From NCBI GenBank assembly GCA_016081115.2, contig JABTTQ020000671.1, positions 372,001 to 436,000 of the forward strand: DNA of 64,000 nucleotides, given 5' to 3'. The notes beneath the pieces were generated by a model. That model ran no database searches. It had not been told where the DNA came from and saw only the letters and a list, made by a program, of their open reading frames with translations. Shown in pieces: positions 21,217 through 34,348 of the stretch. This DNA is from Rehmannia glutinosa (taxonomy: Eukaryota > Streptophyta > Magnoliopsida > Lamiales > Orobanchaceae). The stretch's first letter is position 1; every line of letters starts with the position of its first letter. Made by a program: the position numbers and the translations under genes.

Positions 21217-24200
21217 ATGGCTTCGACGTCTTGATTCAAAGACAAAGACCAAAGACGGAGAGAAACCTGAGAAGTTTGGGGGTTCAGACTTCAAAAGATG
21301 GCAATAGAAAATGTTGTTCTATCTTACGACACTGAACCTTGCTCGTTTACTTACGGAGGATGCCCCAACTGTGGGGGAAGAGGAGACAGATAAGGAGAAG
21401 AGAATGGCGTTCGATGCTTGGAGTCAAAGCGACTTCTGTCTTAGGAACTACATACTCAATGGATGGACAACACATTGTATAATGTGTATTGTTCGGTAAA
21501 GATCGCTAAGGAGCCGTGGAGCTCTTTAGGGAAGAAGTATAAAACGGAAGATCTTTGGCACAAAGAAATTTGTTATCGGCAAATTCCTTGAGTTCAAGAT
21601 GGTTGACACCAAGACGGTGATCAGCCAGGTTCAAGAGATCGATTAATTACGCACGACATAATTGCGAAGGAATGGTGGTGAGTGAATCCTTTCAAGTAGC
21701 GCTATAATCGAGAAGATATCGTCTCTCGTGGAAGGATTTTAAAAATTACCGAAGCATAAGCGGAAGGAGATGGGGCTTGAAGACTTAATTGTCAGATTGC
21801 GAATTGAAGAAGACAATCGCAAGTCTGAGATTAAGTCTGGCAAGCTTCCTATGGAGGCAAATGCAAACTTGGTGGAGCCCAATGCTAGCAAGAAGAGAAA
21901 GCACCCGGGGAATAATCAGAAACAGGGGAAGACTAAAAAGTTCAAAGGGAACTGCTTCAACTGTGGAAAGCCGAATCACAAGGCTAAAGATTGTCGTCTT
22001 CCTAAGAAAGCCAATCGGAACCAGGTGCATGTGACCGAGGACAAATCCATGCCAATTGATATGTCCGAGCTTGATCTCTCGGTTGTTGTGTATGAAGGCA
22101 ACAAGTGCTACATGGTGGAGAATCCGAGAGAATGGTGGGTGGACACAGGTGCTACACGCCACATATGCTCCGACAAAGACATGTTCTCAACGTATACTCC
22201 TATCAATGGAAGGAAGTTATACATTGGGAATCATGCAACGTCTGAAATTGTCGGTCTCGGCAAAGTGGTGCTGAAGATGACCTCGGCAAGGAGTCGACCC
22301 TCATTGATGTCCTTCATGTTCGGACATTCAAAAGAACTTAGTGTCGGGATCGTTGTTGGTCAAGCGGGGTTTAGATTAGTATTTGAGGCTCAAAAGTTTT
22401 TATTTATGAAAAATGGACAGTTCATAGGGAAGGGGTACTTAGATAATGGACTGTTCAAGATGAATGTAATGAATGTACTCCGAAACTTTGAAAGCAATAA
22501 AATTAATGTTTCTTCTTATTTGCTTGAGTGTTCAAATTTATGGCATGTTAGATTAGGACATGTGAATTTTAACACTTTGAAAAGGTTAGTAAACTTGGAA
22601 TTACTACCTAACTTTAAAATAGATTCACATCACAAGTGTGAAATGTGTTGAGGCAAAAATGGCCAAAACACCATTCCACTCGGTGGAAAGAGAAACAAAA
22701 CCTCTAGAATTAATTCACAAATGATATATGTGATTTAAAGTTTGTGCAAACTAGAGTTGGGAAAAAGTATTTTATTATTTTTATCGATGATTGCACAAAA
22801 TAATGTTATGTATATCTTTTAAGAAGTAAAGATGAGGCTTTAGAAGCTTTTAAAAGCTATAAGAATGAGGTTGAAAATCAACTTAGCAAACGAATTAAGA
22901 TAATTCAAGTGATAAAGGTGGAGAATATGGAGCTCCTTTTGATGAATTTTGCTCAGATTCTGGTATTATTCACCAAACGACAGCTCCTTATTCACCACAA
23001 TCAAACGGGATTGCTGAACGCAAAAACCGAACTCTAAAAGAGATGATGAATGCTTTGTTGATAAATTCTGGTTTACCTCAGAATTTGTGGGGGAAGCAGT
23101 TCTCTCGGCTAACCACATTCTTAACAAAATACCACACAAAAATAAAGATAAAACTCCGCATGAGTTATGGAAAGGTCGAAAACCTTCCTACAAATACCTA
23201 AAAGTGTGGGGGTGTTTGGCTAAAGTAGAAATACCTAAGCCAAAACAAGTCAAGATAGGGCCTAAAACAATCGATTGCATTTTCATTGGATATGCAAATA
23301 ATAGTAGTGCATATCGGTTTTTAGTGCACAAATCAGCAATTCCAGATGTACAAGAAGGTACAATTATTGAGTCTATGAATCTTTGTATTTTTTGAAGACG
23401 TGTTTCCTTGTCAAGAAAGGAAAGAAGCTAGTTCTAGCAAAAGAACACGTGATACTGCCGATGGTGATCATCAAAGTGATGAAGAACCAAGACGCAGTAA
23501 AAGGGCCAAAACAACTAAGTCTTTTGGTCCAGATTTTCTAACCTATGTGTTAGAAAATGAACCAAGGACAATTGGTGAAGCATTGTCGACCCGTAAGCTC
23601 CATTCGGAAAGAAGCTATTAATGATGAAATAGATTCCATTATGCAAAATCATACTTGGGAGTTGGTAGATCTCCCTCCGGGAAATTAGCCTTTAGGATGC
23701 AAGTGGATCCTTAAAAGGAAATATAAAGTTGATGGAACTATTGATAAGTACAAGGCCAGGTTAGTAGCTAAGGGATTTAAACAAAGAGAATGCCTTGATT
23801 TCTTTGATACGTATTCACCTGTGACAAGAATCACATTTATTAGAGTTCTCATTGCTATTAGCGTTGCATAACCTTGAGATACACCAAATGGATGTGAAAA
23901 CGGCTTTTCTAAATGGTGAATTAGAAGAGGAAATCTACATGGAACAACCCGAAGGGTTTGTTGCTCCTGGATAGGAGAAGAAGGTGTGCAAACTCGTTAA
24001 GTCATTGTATGGCCTTAATCAAGCTCCGAAACAATGGCACGAAAAATTTGACAAAACTATGCTGTCAAATGGTTTCAAAATTAACGAGTGTGATAAATGT
24101 GTTTACATTAAAGACACACCTAATGCTTATGTAATTGTCTGTCTTTATGTTGACGACATGTTAATTATGGGTAGTAATCATGATATAATCATGAATACTA

Positions 24201-25070
24201 AGAAAATGTTAATCAAACATTTTGATATGAAAGATATGGGTATAGCAGATGTTATTTGGGAATTAAGATTTCTAAAACATATGATGGACTTGTTTTATCA
24301 CAGTCTCATTATATTGAGACATCTTGAAAAGTTCAATACTTATGATCCTCCAGCCTAAAACGCTGTTGATTTAAGCTTACACTTAGCTAAAAATCAAGGC
24401 GAGCTTGTATCTCAACTAGAATATTCTCGGATCATTGGCGATCTAATGTATGTAACAAAGCGCACACGTCCGAATATTGCCTATGCGATTAATAAAGCGA
24501 GTAGATTTACGAGTAATCGTGGAAATGACCATTGGAAGGCATTGATAAGGGTTCTTAGGTATCTAAGACTCACCTTGAATTATGGATTACATTACTCGAG
24601 ATATCCAAATTTGTATTAGAAGGATACAAAGTGATGCTAATTGGATATCGACTCAAAAAGACTCTAAGTCCACTAGTGGTTATGTTTTTACCATTGGTGG
24701 TGGAGCGGTGTCATGGAAATCCTCTAAACAAATGTGTATAGCTCGATCCACGATGGAATCGAGTTTATAGCTTTGGATAAAGTCTGGTGAAGAAGCGGAA
24801 TGGCTTCGCAACTTTTTAGAGGATATTTCTTGTTGGCCTAAGCCGGTGGTTGCAATCATGATACATTGTGATAGTCAGTCGGCTATAGGAAGGGCTCAAA
24901 ATAGTATGTACAATGGTAAGTCTCGACATATACGTCGAAGACATAACACCGTTAGGTAGTTGATCTCAAATGGGGTTATTACAATCGATAACGTGAAATC
25001 GAAAGAAAACCTAGCGGATCCGTTAACTAAAGGTTTGAATAGAGATCAAGTATACTGCTTATCGAAATGA
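21217..25070 (+). pseudogene. Copia gag-pol, multiply broken
   Basis: The start MASTS is followed at once by a stop. Gag text continues (FGGSDFKRWQ, FYLTTLNLARLLTEDAP, EMGLEDLIVRLRIEEDNR). A CCHC knuckle, CFNCGKPNHKAKDC, is at about 21957-22000 and protease WWVDTGATRHICS at about 22134. The integrase zinc region (LWHVRLGHVNFNTLK ... HKCEMC) is followed by a stop. The core shows a broken IIFIDDCTK, GGEYGAPFDEF and SPQSNGIAERKNRTLKEM. Reverse transcriptase has QMDVKTAFLNGELEEEIYM and LYVDDMLIMGSN. RNase H ends with DSKSTSGYVFTIGG and LADPLTKGLNRDQVY. More than ten interruptions are visible. Confidence 0.92.
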
Positions 25071-25623
25071 ATGGGCTTAAAATCCACAAAATAAGAATGT
25101 TCATAGCGGTAACCCAACCTTGTGAATTGGAGATCCCAAGACCTTGGTTCAATGGGACAACTAAGTTATGAATATTCGGATAAACACTGGAGCATATTAC
25201 ACTCATTCATGTCCAAATGGAGAAACCGTTGAATGTGGTGAGGTTAAGTTATAAACTTTTAATGATTTCTATACTTTAAAGAAGTGGAGTATGGCATGAT
25301 ACTCTTAATAGGAAGATCACCTATATAAGTGTGAAGACAGTCGCTCCAACGAAACACTTATGAATCCAAGATGTTGTCCAGGGCAAAATGGACACAACCG
25401 TGAGAACCAAATGGTGTTAGGAAAGATATTGTGTGGATGTTGTTGTTTTGGTTTACATAACCGAGCGATTCAAGACATCGTGTCACCGCGTGCAACCTAG
25501 TAAATTAAGAACGATATCATTCCACTAAGGAAGGTTCAAAGCCACAAGTTACCTCTCCCGATGCAATAGATTTCCGTTTGAACTCTCTGTCCGCGATACT
25601 CATATGCATTTATTTTCATTCAT

Positions 25624-25630
25624 GTGGGGA
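25624..25630 (+). other. Polypurine tract of the first copia element
   Basis: gtgggga lies one base before the 3' LTR, the expected position. Confidence 0.6.
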
Positions 25631-25631
25631 T

Positions 25632-26509
25632 TGTTGGAATTGGTTTTAATAAATTGGGTTTTGATCCGATTTTGACCAATTATTTAAGTGGGGTCATTTA
25701 TTCAAGTATGAAATAAATGAGATAAACGTCATCTACGCGGGTAAATGAGTTTAGCATTTTGAATTTCTCAAAACCAATATCGGGTGAATGAGAAATAAAT
25801 GCCTAAAGTTGGCCACTTAAAATGCTTTTATATATGGAATATAAAAGTGTGAGAATATGGAAAGCCATATCCCATATAGGAAACATAGTAAATGTTTGAC
25901 TAGTTAATAAAGAGCTTCACCACTAATTAGGAGTAATCAAGTGGAACTCCTTATGGTACACCCTAGTGGACCAAGTCAATTTTACTAGCCTTTGGCTAGC
26001 TCAAAAAGGCGGAGCAGCCGGAGCCGGCCCGCCCACGACGCCGCACATAGTCGCATTGGGCGCTTTAGAGGCGCACTTTGCACTTCGCACGCACGCATTA
26101 TCGCGAAGAGCTTTGAGCAAGCTGTTAACCACGTGGCGCGATCGACGGCCACGATCGATTCGGACGGGGTTGCACCGATCTGAAGAGACACGGGAGCTCT
26201 ATATAAACCAAATTTGATTCATTTCGACACATCAAATTCGAATTTCGCTTCATTTTTCTCGCATAACTTTGTCAAGAGAGTTCAAAAACATCTTAGCGTT
26301 CGTTGTACTTGCGATTTGTAGTGCAACTATCGCAAGTAGATTGTCGTTGTATCTTAGGAGACGATTGCCGGATTCCGTAAGCACCGTGAGCGGGGCAATC
26401 TCGTCTTAAAGAGAAAGAGTCCAACTCTTGCCTCGACATATCGATTTTACCGTTACTCTGCTCAATTGTTTTCAGCCATTCGGTATACACCAACCTGTTT
26501 TTCCCAACA
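25632..26509 (+). repeat. 3' LTR of the first copia element
   Basis: The LTR is 878 bp and matches 20062-21187 except for the missing ~240-bp central segment and scattered substitutions. A TATA box (ctatataaacc) lies near 26199. Confidence 0.92.
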
Positions 26510-26514
26510 GTAGC

Positions 26515-28148
26515 TAGTTAGGTATCAAAATATACATATATATATGTATGTGTGTATATATATTTCACTATAAAGGATAGATACTTAAAAACACTAATTA
26601 AATCTAATAAAATTACGAGTTTCTCTGTCAAAAAAAAAATCCTCATGATTAATTTTCTATTTTTTAAATGTAGCTACTTTATTCCCCTTGTAATTTAAGA
26701 TAGATTCTGTACGCTCTTGTAAATTGTAATCATTTTAATCCTGACAAGGAGAGAGAATAAAGAATATAAAAAAGTAATTGTTCCACAAAGCTCAGACATA
26801 AAATGGTATCATCATAAATTAAGAATCTTTATTATTAATATTGTAAGAAAAATGACTTTTATAATTAGTCGAAGTTATTCCATCTTACCTAAGAGTTTAT
26901 TCCCTCCAAAAAAAAAAAAAAAAATATGAGTGAAATGATTATGTTAGGAGACAAATTATTGCATGTTATTTTTTTTTTTTTTTTTGATAACTCACTTTCC
27001 AGGTCTTACAAAAAAGGAAAATCCTCATTGAGTGAAATGAGTGTTTTATGTTAGACAAGACCCTTCCATGTAAAGAAATTTATGTTGCAATCTACTAATG
27101 CATCGAACCCACACGAATGACAATTTATTTTCATAGTAGGAACCGCGTTTAATTCCAAAACCTCTCTATTATACAAAATTAATAATAATAACAATACAAG
27201 TCAAACCAAACGATCAAAATCGGTGAAATTTTTACGAATTGTTTTGAGATCATGGTACTCAGCTAAGGAAATTTTAACGAATAATTAGTATTAGCTAAAT
27301 TTGAGACACATAGAATCTAATAATTTCACTCTTCGATTATTTATATAATGTTCCGAATAGTTAAATCATTTTGTGGTTAAATACAATGCACCCTTCTAAA
27401 GACTCAAAAACCATTGACATTTATCATTATATTTTTTCACTATTTTTTATTAATTCAAAATTGCATTTTTTATTTCAAGTATATCAAATTAAACATTGTA
27501 ATTAAAATACTTTTAACAAATATTGTGATGACTTACTGATTATTAATTTACGATTCAAATATGTAACGTACAAACTGACTCGAGTACAACTGGATGTGAA
27601 TCAATTAACTAAATTGCTGATGACTTACTGATTATTAATTTATATAAAAGTTTGCTTAAGGTTTCATTCTCCATCACTAGACAATATACTCATGTGAATC
27701 AACATTCATATTTATACGCGTTAAGTGTATAAAATATTTTCTTTAATATACATTCGTTATGAACTATATACACTTATCATACTAACCACGAGTTTGTATA
27801 TCAAGTGGTATCGTTTACTCTTTGTAAGGGTATTGATCAAAGATTGAACCATGAGCCTTTCAGCAATTTCTTTGATATTTATCATTTGCCCTCCAACTAC
27901 TCCTCCCAATTTATTGAAAAAGAAAAATATTCTTATCGTATTTCAATGGAAGATGCAACATCAAATAATTAAAATCCATATCTAAAATATATTTTAAAAT
28001 TCAAACTTATTGTATTTCAATGGAAGATGCAACATCAAATAATTAAAATACATATCTAAAATATTATTTTTAAGTAACTAGAGTCAATTAAATATAGATT
28101 TAAATTAAAGCAACTATTTGGACTTGCCACAAAATTTCTTCCCTAGCA
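26515..28148. other. AT-rich intergenic DNA with SINE-like relics
   Basis: No gene is supported. Near 26985-27130 the minus strand reads gtgggttcgatgcatt, a B-box-like motif. Near 27790-27930 the plus strand has tatatcaagtggtatcg followed by agattgaaccatgag, another tRNA-like layout. Both are tentative. Confidence 0.4.
27932..28072. repeat. 74-bp tandem duplication
   Basis: Two copies starting 74 bases apart (27932 and 28006) share gtatttcaatggaagatgca, acatcaaataattaaaat and catatctaaaatat with few differences. Confidence 0.85.
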
Positions 28149-28162
28149 ACAAGGAAGATTCA

Positions 28163-28577
28163 TAATCTTCAGTGGCTTAGCCCATCCTGGCCACCACAAG
28201 CAATTGTGGGGTTGGAGGTCAGGGTTCAAATCCCGCTCCATCAAATTATTTGTGGGGTGGAGGTTAGGGGTTCTTATCCCGCTCCATCAAATTGCTCCCC
28301 GGGGCATATGCGAAGCCGGTAAAGATTTGGTGGGAACTCATCTTGAATAGCATCCATGTGGGTTCGATTCGGGAGAGATCGTTATTAGTAGATTGGGGGT
28401 CGAACATAATTGTTCTCTTTACCAGGAGGAGGTTGTACGTCGCCAGACCCGTCGAACATTGGCAGTGCGTGCACATCCGCGGTTTACCTTTTACCTGAGG
28501 GCGGAATGAGCCGGGAGCCGGAGCCGTTGTCCTCAGTATATATAGTCGGGCGTAAGCTGGAAGACTATCGAGTTATC
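28163..28577 (+). mobile_element. tRNA-derived SINE with 14-bp target duplication
   Basis: A 415-bp insertion is flanked by acaaggaagattca at 28149-28162 and 28578-28591. Near its 5' end gtggcttagcccatcctgg resembles an A box, and ggttcaaatcc (28223-28233) is a near-consensus B box. A ~46-bp internal duplication gives a second degenerate B box (28269-28279). A further ggttcgattcg lies at 28361-28371. A duplication of this length is typical of LINE-dependent target-primed insertion. There is no obvious poly-A tail. Confidence 0.78.
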
Positions 28578-28787
28578 ACAAGGAAGATTCAATATCGTGT
28601 GGATGAAGAAAGGTGTTCCAAAAGTGGTTAACGCGTAAAAACACAAGCCTTGTTTTTGGGGGACTTTTGATTCAATAAAATATCTCATGGTACTATCTAA
28701 ATGCTATGGTAGTATGATAAATTATGCTAAGAGAAAAAATAATTACATTATTGTATGACTATGTATGGAGACTAGAGAGCTAGGAAG

Positions 28788-29005
28788 TAGAGCTGTCAAT
28801 TTTTGGTCCGGCCCAGCAAAAGCATCGGGATGGGCTCTAATTTTAGAGGCCCGAAATGAGCCGGACTTTTTTTGGCCCAACCCAATTGGCCCGATTTTTT
28901 ATTGTATTTTTGTGAGTTGGGCTCCAAAAATAACGGCCCGAGTACTGTTTGGCCCAATCCAATTTTTTCTTTTGGCCCAGCAGGCCTGCCCGTCTGACAC
29001 CTCTA
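28788..29005. mobile_element. hAT-type MITE
   Basis: The 218-bp element starts tagagctgtcaat and ends ctgacacctcta. The flanks ctaggaag (28780-28787) and ttaggaag (29006-29013) match at 7 of 8 bases. It is rich in ggcccg and ggcccaa motifs, like the element at 583-1401. Confidence 0.85.
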
Positions 29006-29312
29006 TTAGGAAGTACAAACACTTCTTTGATGATGACGTACCGTACCAGATACATATTTGATACGATACTTTATTTGATACTTCATGGATACTCCATTGA
29101 CGCATCTACATGGAAAGAGAGAGAATTTATTCTATTGCTCAAATTTCCAAAGATTTTTTGTGTCTATGTAAGTCATCATCACATTTCATATTTGAGTACT
29201 TATGAAATTTTTGTTTTTGACGCTTGAAATGTTGTTTTTGAATTATACTTACTACATCCGTATTTTCAATAATATAAAAATATATATATTATATGTATAT
29301 ATATATATATAT

Positions 29313-30298
29313 AGGGAGAGGATCATGTGAGACCACCCTCCTAGGTTAGTCCATAACACCGAATCTAGACCATCCAAATAGTAAATCAATGGCCAAGATA
29401 CATTACAATCTATACGAGGTTTTCGTGAACTAACTATACAATAGAAAGGGTAAAATTGGAATCCATAAAATCGACATGGTAACCTCCTCCTACATTATAG
29501 GGGCGTGATCCATTATTGATCACGCCCCCATAAATCACGCCCCATAATCAATCAATTCACTTTTCCTTTTTCTCCATTCCCATTCGAACCTCGCAAATTA
29601 TTCAAATATGGCAACAAAATCATGCAACAATTAATGAAAAGTATACAATTACACTAAACTAACTATACATTAAAACATTACTAAGTATACATAAACAATT
29701 AACTAAGTATACCATTACACTAAACTATCTCGTACATTAAAACATTACTAAGTATGCATAAATATTTAACTAAGTATACAATTACATTGAACTAATTATA
29801 AATTAAAATATTACTAAGTATACAATTACATCGAACTAAATACACAATTTCACTTTGAATTACTTATATAACTAAGTATACAATTCAATTGAACTAAGTA
29901 TACAAATCCACAAAACTAAGTATACAAATTCACTAAACTACTTATATAACTAAGAATACGATTCCATTTGAACCAAGTATACAAATCCACTGAACTAAGT
30001 ATACAATAAAATGATTGTTCACAAATATGGCGGAAAAGAAGTATCAATTTTGAAAAAATGCTTGAAATTGATTATTTTTCCTCCCTAAAAATTTAGTAAT
30101 CGAAAAGGTAGGATTATGTTTCCTTAAAAATAGCTAATAATCATGCCCAATTAATAAAAGCGATTAAATATAAAAAGTCATACCCTTATAACCCAAAAAT
30201 AACAAAAGAGATCTACACCATTAAAAATTTAAATCAAGGGTTCATAGGTGTTCTTATGGACTAACCTAAAGGGGTTGGTCTCATTTGAACCAATCCCT
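29313..30298. mobile_element. MITE inserted in a TA microsatellite, with internal repeats
   Basis: The ends agggagaggatcatgtgaga and tctcatttgaaccaatccct are inverted copies extending about 28 bases, and both flanks are TA runs. The middle (about 29630-30010) is a degenerate array of actaagtataca and cactaaact motifs. Superfamily unclear; a TA target is possible but cannot be separated from the microsatellite context. Confidence 0.7.
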
Positions 30299-31589
30299 AT
30301 ATATATATATATATATATTGTAACCATATTTTTAAAATTTCAAAAATATTGTATTTCCATATCCGTGTTGTATTGTACCCATATCTCGTATCGTATCGGG
30401 ATTCCCAATCGAAGAGTAGCCCCCAAAAATCAACATTCTAAACTTTGGTAAAATAGCTTGAGAAATCATAGCGAGATCTTCCTTGGAAAAATCAAGTATC
30501 GTAAGCCAAAAGCTAAAGAAAAAAATAAATAAAATTATGGAGACAAAATAAAGCAAGATATGAAGAGATCGGATATGTTTATTTACTGTAAGCAAAAATC
30601 GGAATCAAGCTCTTTTTTCAAGTTAAATGTATAATAATTTGTTTGATTTTGACGAATGTATAAATTATTGATAATTATATATACATAATATATATTAATG
30701 TAATAATGATGTAATTTATTATTCTCTTCATAAAAACTATGGGTACATTTCAATTTGATTCTTCTAAAATTAATCTTTTGGACTAAGACAATACGCAAAA
30801 ATACTTTTCAATATCCGGAAAGCCACTGAACGAAAGGGGAAAAAAAAACAGGAAAACAAAACAACAATTTTGAAAAAAAAAAAATAGTTTCAAAATAACC
30901 CAACTACTGTGTTAGACTTCTCTTGTTTTCCAAATTCCTATGATCAAAATATTAGGAAGAAACATGAATACTTTTGGTCAAGCAAAAAAGGCAACTGAGA
31001 AAACAATGTTTCCCAACCCAGAAAACTATTTGAATAGATGATTATGACAGATATAGGAACTTATATAGAAGAATGCAAACAAGCAGGGTTCTTACATGAA
31101 AAAAATTCACTTTAATTACAAAATTGGGTTTGAATTATATCAAGAGTTTTGCAAATAGTAATTCCTAGCTTGTCCAATTTGGTGAGTCAAATTTTTAACT
31201 AATTAAATGAGTAACATATATAACTCATAGTCTATTGCAACTTCTTTTCATCCTTTGCTCTTTGAGACCTCTTCCCCACTTCAATATATGACAAACGTAC
31301 ACAACTCCCATTTTAACCTTAACCCCAACCCACTCAACTCCTCCAAAGAGCAAAATAATCTAAAATGTAGTAAATCAAAGGGTGTTTGCAAACACTTCTA
31401 CTTTTTTAAGAAATGATTTATTGAAATAGAAAAAAAAATAGTTGACAATCAGAAGCTATTAGTGTTACTTAATAGAATCTAAAGTTGAAAAATCAAAGTT
31501 GAAGTGTTTGGGAGAAAAGAAAATTAGTTTGAAATTGACTTTTGGACAAAAAGATAAAAACACATGTATATGAAAGATATAGTATTTAC
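30299..31589. other. AT-rich intergenic DNA
   Basis: A TA run (30299-30320) is followed by sequence with no supported gene or repeat. Short minus-strand open frames here have no recognisable motifs. Confidence 0.45.
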
Positions 31590-31793
31590 TATTTTTGGAG
31601 TATTAACTATAGTCAGTTAGTTAGAAGTTTAGTAAAGAGTTAACAATGGTAGTTAGGTAGTTACAAATTCATTGCATTTACATTCACTGTTACATTGAGA
31701 TTCCCTTCCTTTGTCTATAAATAGCAGAGTACTCTTCCATTGTACATCAAGTTTACATATATGAAAATATCCTCTTCATCTTATATCATAGCA
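31590..31793 (+). repeat. 5' LTR of the second copia element
   Basis: The 204-bp copy matches 45254-45454 (ttggagtattaactatag ... cttatatcatagca). The TATA box ctataaatagcag is near 31722. Confidence 0.88.
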
Positions 31794-31807
31794 TGGTATC
31801 AGGAGCC
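31794..31807 (+). other. Primer-binding site of the second copia element
   Basis: tggtatcaggagcc directly follows the 5' LTR and matches the initiator-methionine tRNA primer site TGGTATCAGAGC of copia elements with one inserted base. Confidence 0.8.
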
Positions 31808-31927
31808 AGGGAGGTCCAACTCGTTTTTCCGATCGCTGATGATTCATCTTCTCCGGTGTTCATCCTCTTCTCCGGTGAACTTCTTCTCCTTCTTCGGTGT
31901 GTTTTCTTCTGTGATCTGTTACTCAAC

Positions 31928-33764
31928 ATGGAATCCTTTGTAAGTTCTATTGTAGCCGCCATAATTCCACAATTCACTTTCTTTTGTCAATTCGACTACA
32001 TCGAATGAATTATCAATATTGGAGACTTCAAATGTTATCTATTGTACGAGCACATGGATTTGAACATTATTTGCTTGGCACTGAATCTGCTCCTTCTATG
32101 CATGTGACTTCTGAGTCATCTTCTTCCAGCTTAAATCCTGATTATATGATTTGGATGTGTAGAGATCAATTTCTCTTGAGTTGGATGCTAGCTTCCATTA
32201 GTGAGTCGATGCTAGGACATGTAACTAGATGTGTTACATCACATGATTTGTGGATTGTGTTAGAAAAGTTGTTTCATACTCAACCTAAGGCTAGAGCTTT
32301 ACATCTTCGATTAATGCTTCAAACTCTGAAGAAAGGCAATCTGTCAATTGATGAATACATACTCAAAATGCGAAGTTTTGCTTATGATCTAAATTCTATT
32401 GGTCAAACAATCACAGATTCTGAATTAACACTTTATGTACTTAGAGGACTTGGATCTGACTATGAGGCTGTAATTGTGAATCTAACTTCTAGAGTGGAAG
32501 ACATTTCACTTGCTGAATTACAATTTGTTCTGCAAACAAATGAAATGCGCATTCAAAACAATATTACTTCAACTCCTGTTGCATACAATACATCTACTCA
32601 GACTGTCTCTCAGTTAAACTCTCCTGCAGCACATGTTGCTTACTCTCAATCACCTTTCAGAGGTAGAGGCAGGTCATTTAGAGGAAGAGGTGGTCGTTTT
32701 TGGCGTGGAGGTCGTGGTCCTACATGTCAGTTGTGTGGAAGAATAGGACATGTCGCACTCAAATGTTACAAACGTTTTGATATTAGCTTTCAAGGCACTA
32801 ATCAGTCTAATACAAGTTTGAGTGGTGAAAATTCATTTGCAGGCACCACTAATACACCTCAGGCTTATGTTGCTACTAGTGCAGGTGTGCCAAACACTAA
32901 TGATTCTCAGTGGTACTTTGATAGTGGAGCAACCAATCACATCACCACTGATCTTGAAAATTTGAGCCTCAAATTTGAATATCAGGGAGCAGACAAGCTG
33001 GTTGTGGGTAATGGTTCCTCCTTACCTATATCACATGTTGGTTCATCTGTCATTCCATCTACTATTGCTGGAAAATCACTATTGTTGAATAATATTCTAT
33101 ATGTTCCCTCAATAACAAAAAATTTGGTCAGCATCTCTCAATTTACCAAAGAAAACAATGTTTTAATTGAATTTTATGATGATCGTTGCCTTGTCAAGGA
33201 CAAAATCACCATGAAGGTACTCTTGGAAGGGGTGCTTAACCAAGGCTTGTACCAGTTGGATCTTACTTCCATTCTCACCTCAGTGGCTTCTTCTCAGAAT
33301 CAGAAATCTTGTGCAGTGGCAGTGGCTTCCAGTCAGAGAGATAAAGATTTGATGTTATGGCATAAGAAGTTAGGTCATCCTTGTTCCTCAGTATTGAATA
33401 ATGTACTCAGACAACTACTTATTCCATTTCATGATAAACAGTTTACCTTTTGTGATGCTTGTAAGATGGGAAAGTTACATCAAATGCACTTTGCTAGTCA
33501 ACCTACAAAAACTACTTCTCCTTTTCAGTTGGTTCATTCTGATATATGGGGTCCCTCTCATGTTGAATCTGTGGATGGTTTCAAGTATTACTTGCTATTT
33601 GTTGATGATTTTACAAGATACTCATGGATATTTCCACTTAAAGCTAAATCTGAGGCCAAACTTTTGTTTCAACAGTTTAATAACTTTGCAGAAAGACAAT
33701 TTGGTAGTACTATTAAATGCTTGCAGACATATTGGGGTGGAGAGTACAGGTCATTCAAACCTTA
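31928..33764 (+). pseudogene. Copia gag-protease-integrase, 5' part
   Basis: The likely original start is MESFVSSIVA (31928), followed by a frameshift near 32000. From there 31984-33764 is open. Gag has NYQYWRLQMLSIVRAHGFEH. The CCHC knuckle is CQLCGRIGHVALKC at about 32725-32768. Protease is WYFDSGATNHITTDL at about 32910. The integrase zinc region is LWHKKLGHPCSSVL ... CDACKMGKLHQ, and the core begins HSDIWGPSHVESVDGFKYY and YYLLFVDDFTRYSWIF. It reaches WGGEYRSFKPY and is then cut by the CACTA insertion. Confidence 0.92.
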
Positions 33765-33779
33765 CACTACAAGAAAATC

Positions 33780-34348
33780 GCTAATACACAACGGATTTTA
33801 TCCATTGTCTATTAAGCATACGAACCGTTGTGTATGAAGGCGTTGCGAAAGATGTACCACAACGACAACGGTTAAACCCGTTGTCTTTTCCATCAACTAC
33901 AACGGTTTTTAACCATTGTGTTATAGGATAAATGACAACGGTTAAGACCGTTGTCATTGACAATAACTAACAATGGTTTGTAATCGTTGTGGTTATGACA
34001 AACAACAACGGTTAGAAACCGTTGCACAATTGTTGTCGTGTTGACATATACAACGGGTTAAAACCGTTGTTGTTTAGTTTATTTTTTACAACACCTCCAT
34101 CTACAACGAGTTCATTTTGTAAAAGACAACGTATAACACCGTTGTCGTTTTGGTCAAAAAGAAAACATTTGCAAACTGTTGTGATTGTTTGGTTCAACTA
34201 CGGTTATTAGCCGTTGTCGTTTTATGCGAACCGTTGTGTTTGTTTTGTTTTACAATGGTTTTGAAATTGAAGTCTATCTGCTTCTTATTGTTGGTATCTT
34301 TCACAACTGTTTTAAATTCATTGTCTTTTCTATTTGTCACAATTGTTG

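Larger units (their letters stand above)
20062..26509 (+). mobile_element. Ty1/copia LTR retrotransposon, decayed
   Basis: Bounded by a perfect 5-bp duplication, gtagc, at 20057-20061 and 26510-26514. Both LTRs start tgttggaattgg and end ttttcccaaca. Internal order is gag, protease, integrase, reverse transcriptase, RNase H, as in copia. Many stops and frameshifts make it inactive. I could not see a convincing primer-binding site after the 5' LTR. Confidence 0.93.

Noticed and set aside
28163..28577. Possible functional tRNA gene from the A- and B-box motifs
   Set aside because: No cloverleaf with anticodon and acceptor pairing could be drawn, and the long target duplication shows it is a retroposed SINE.
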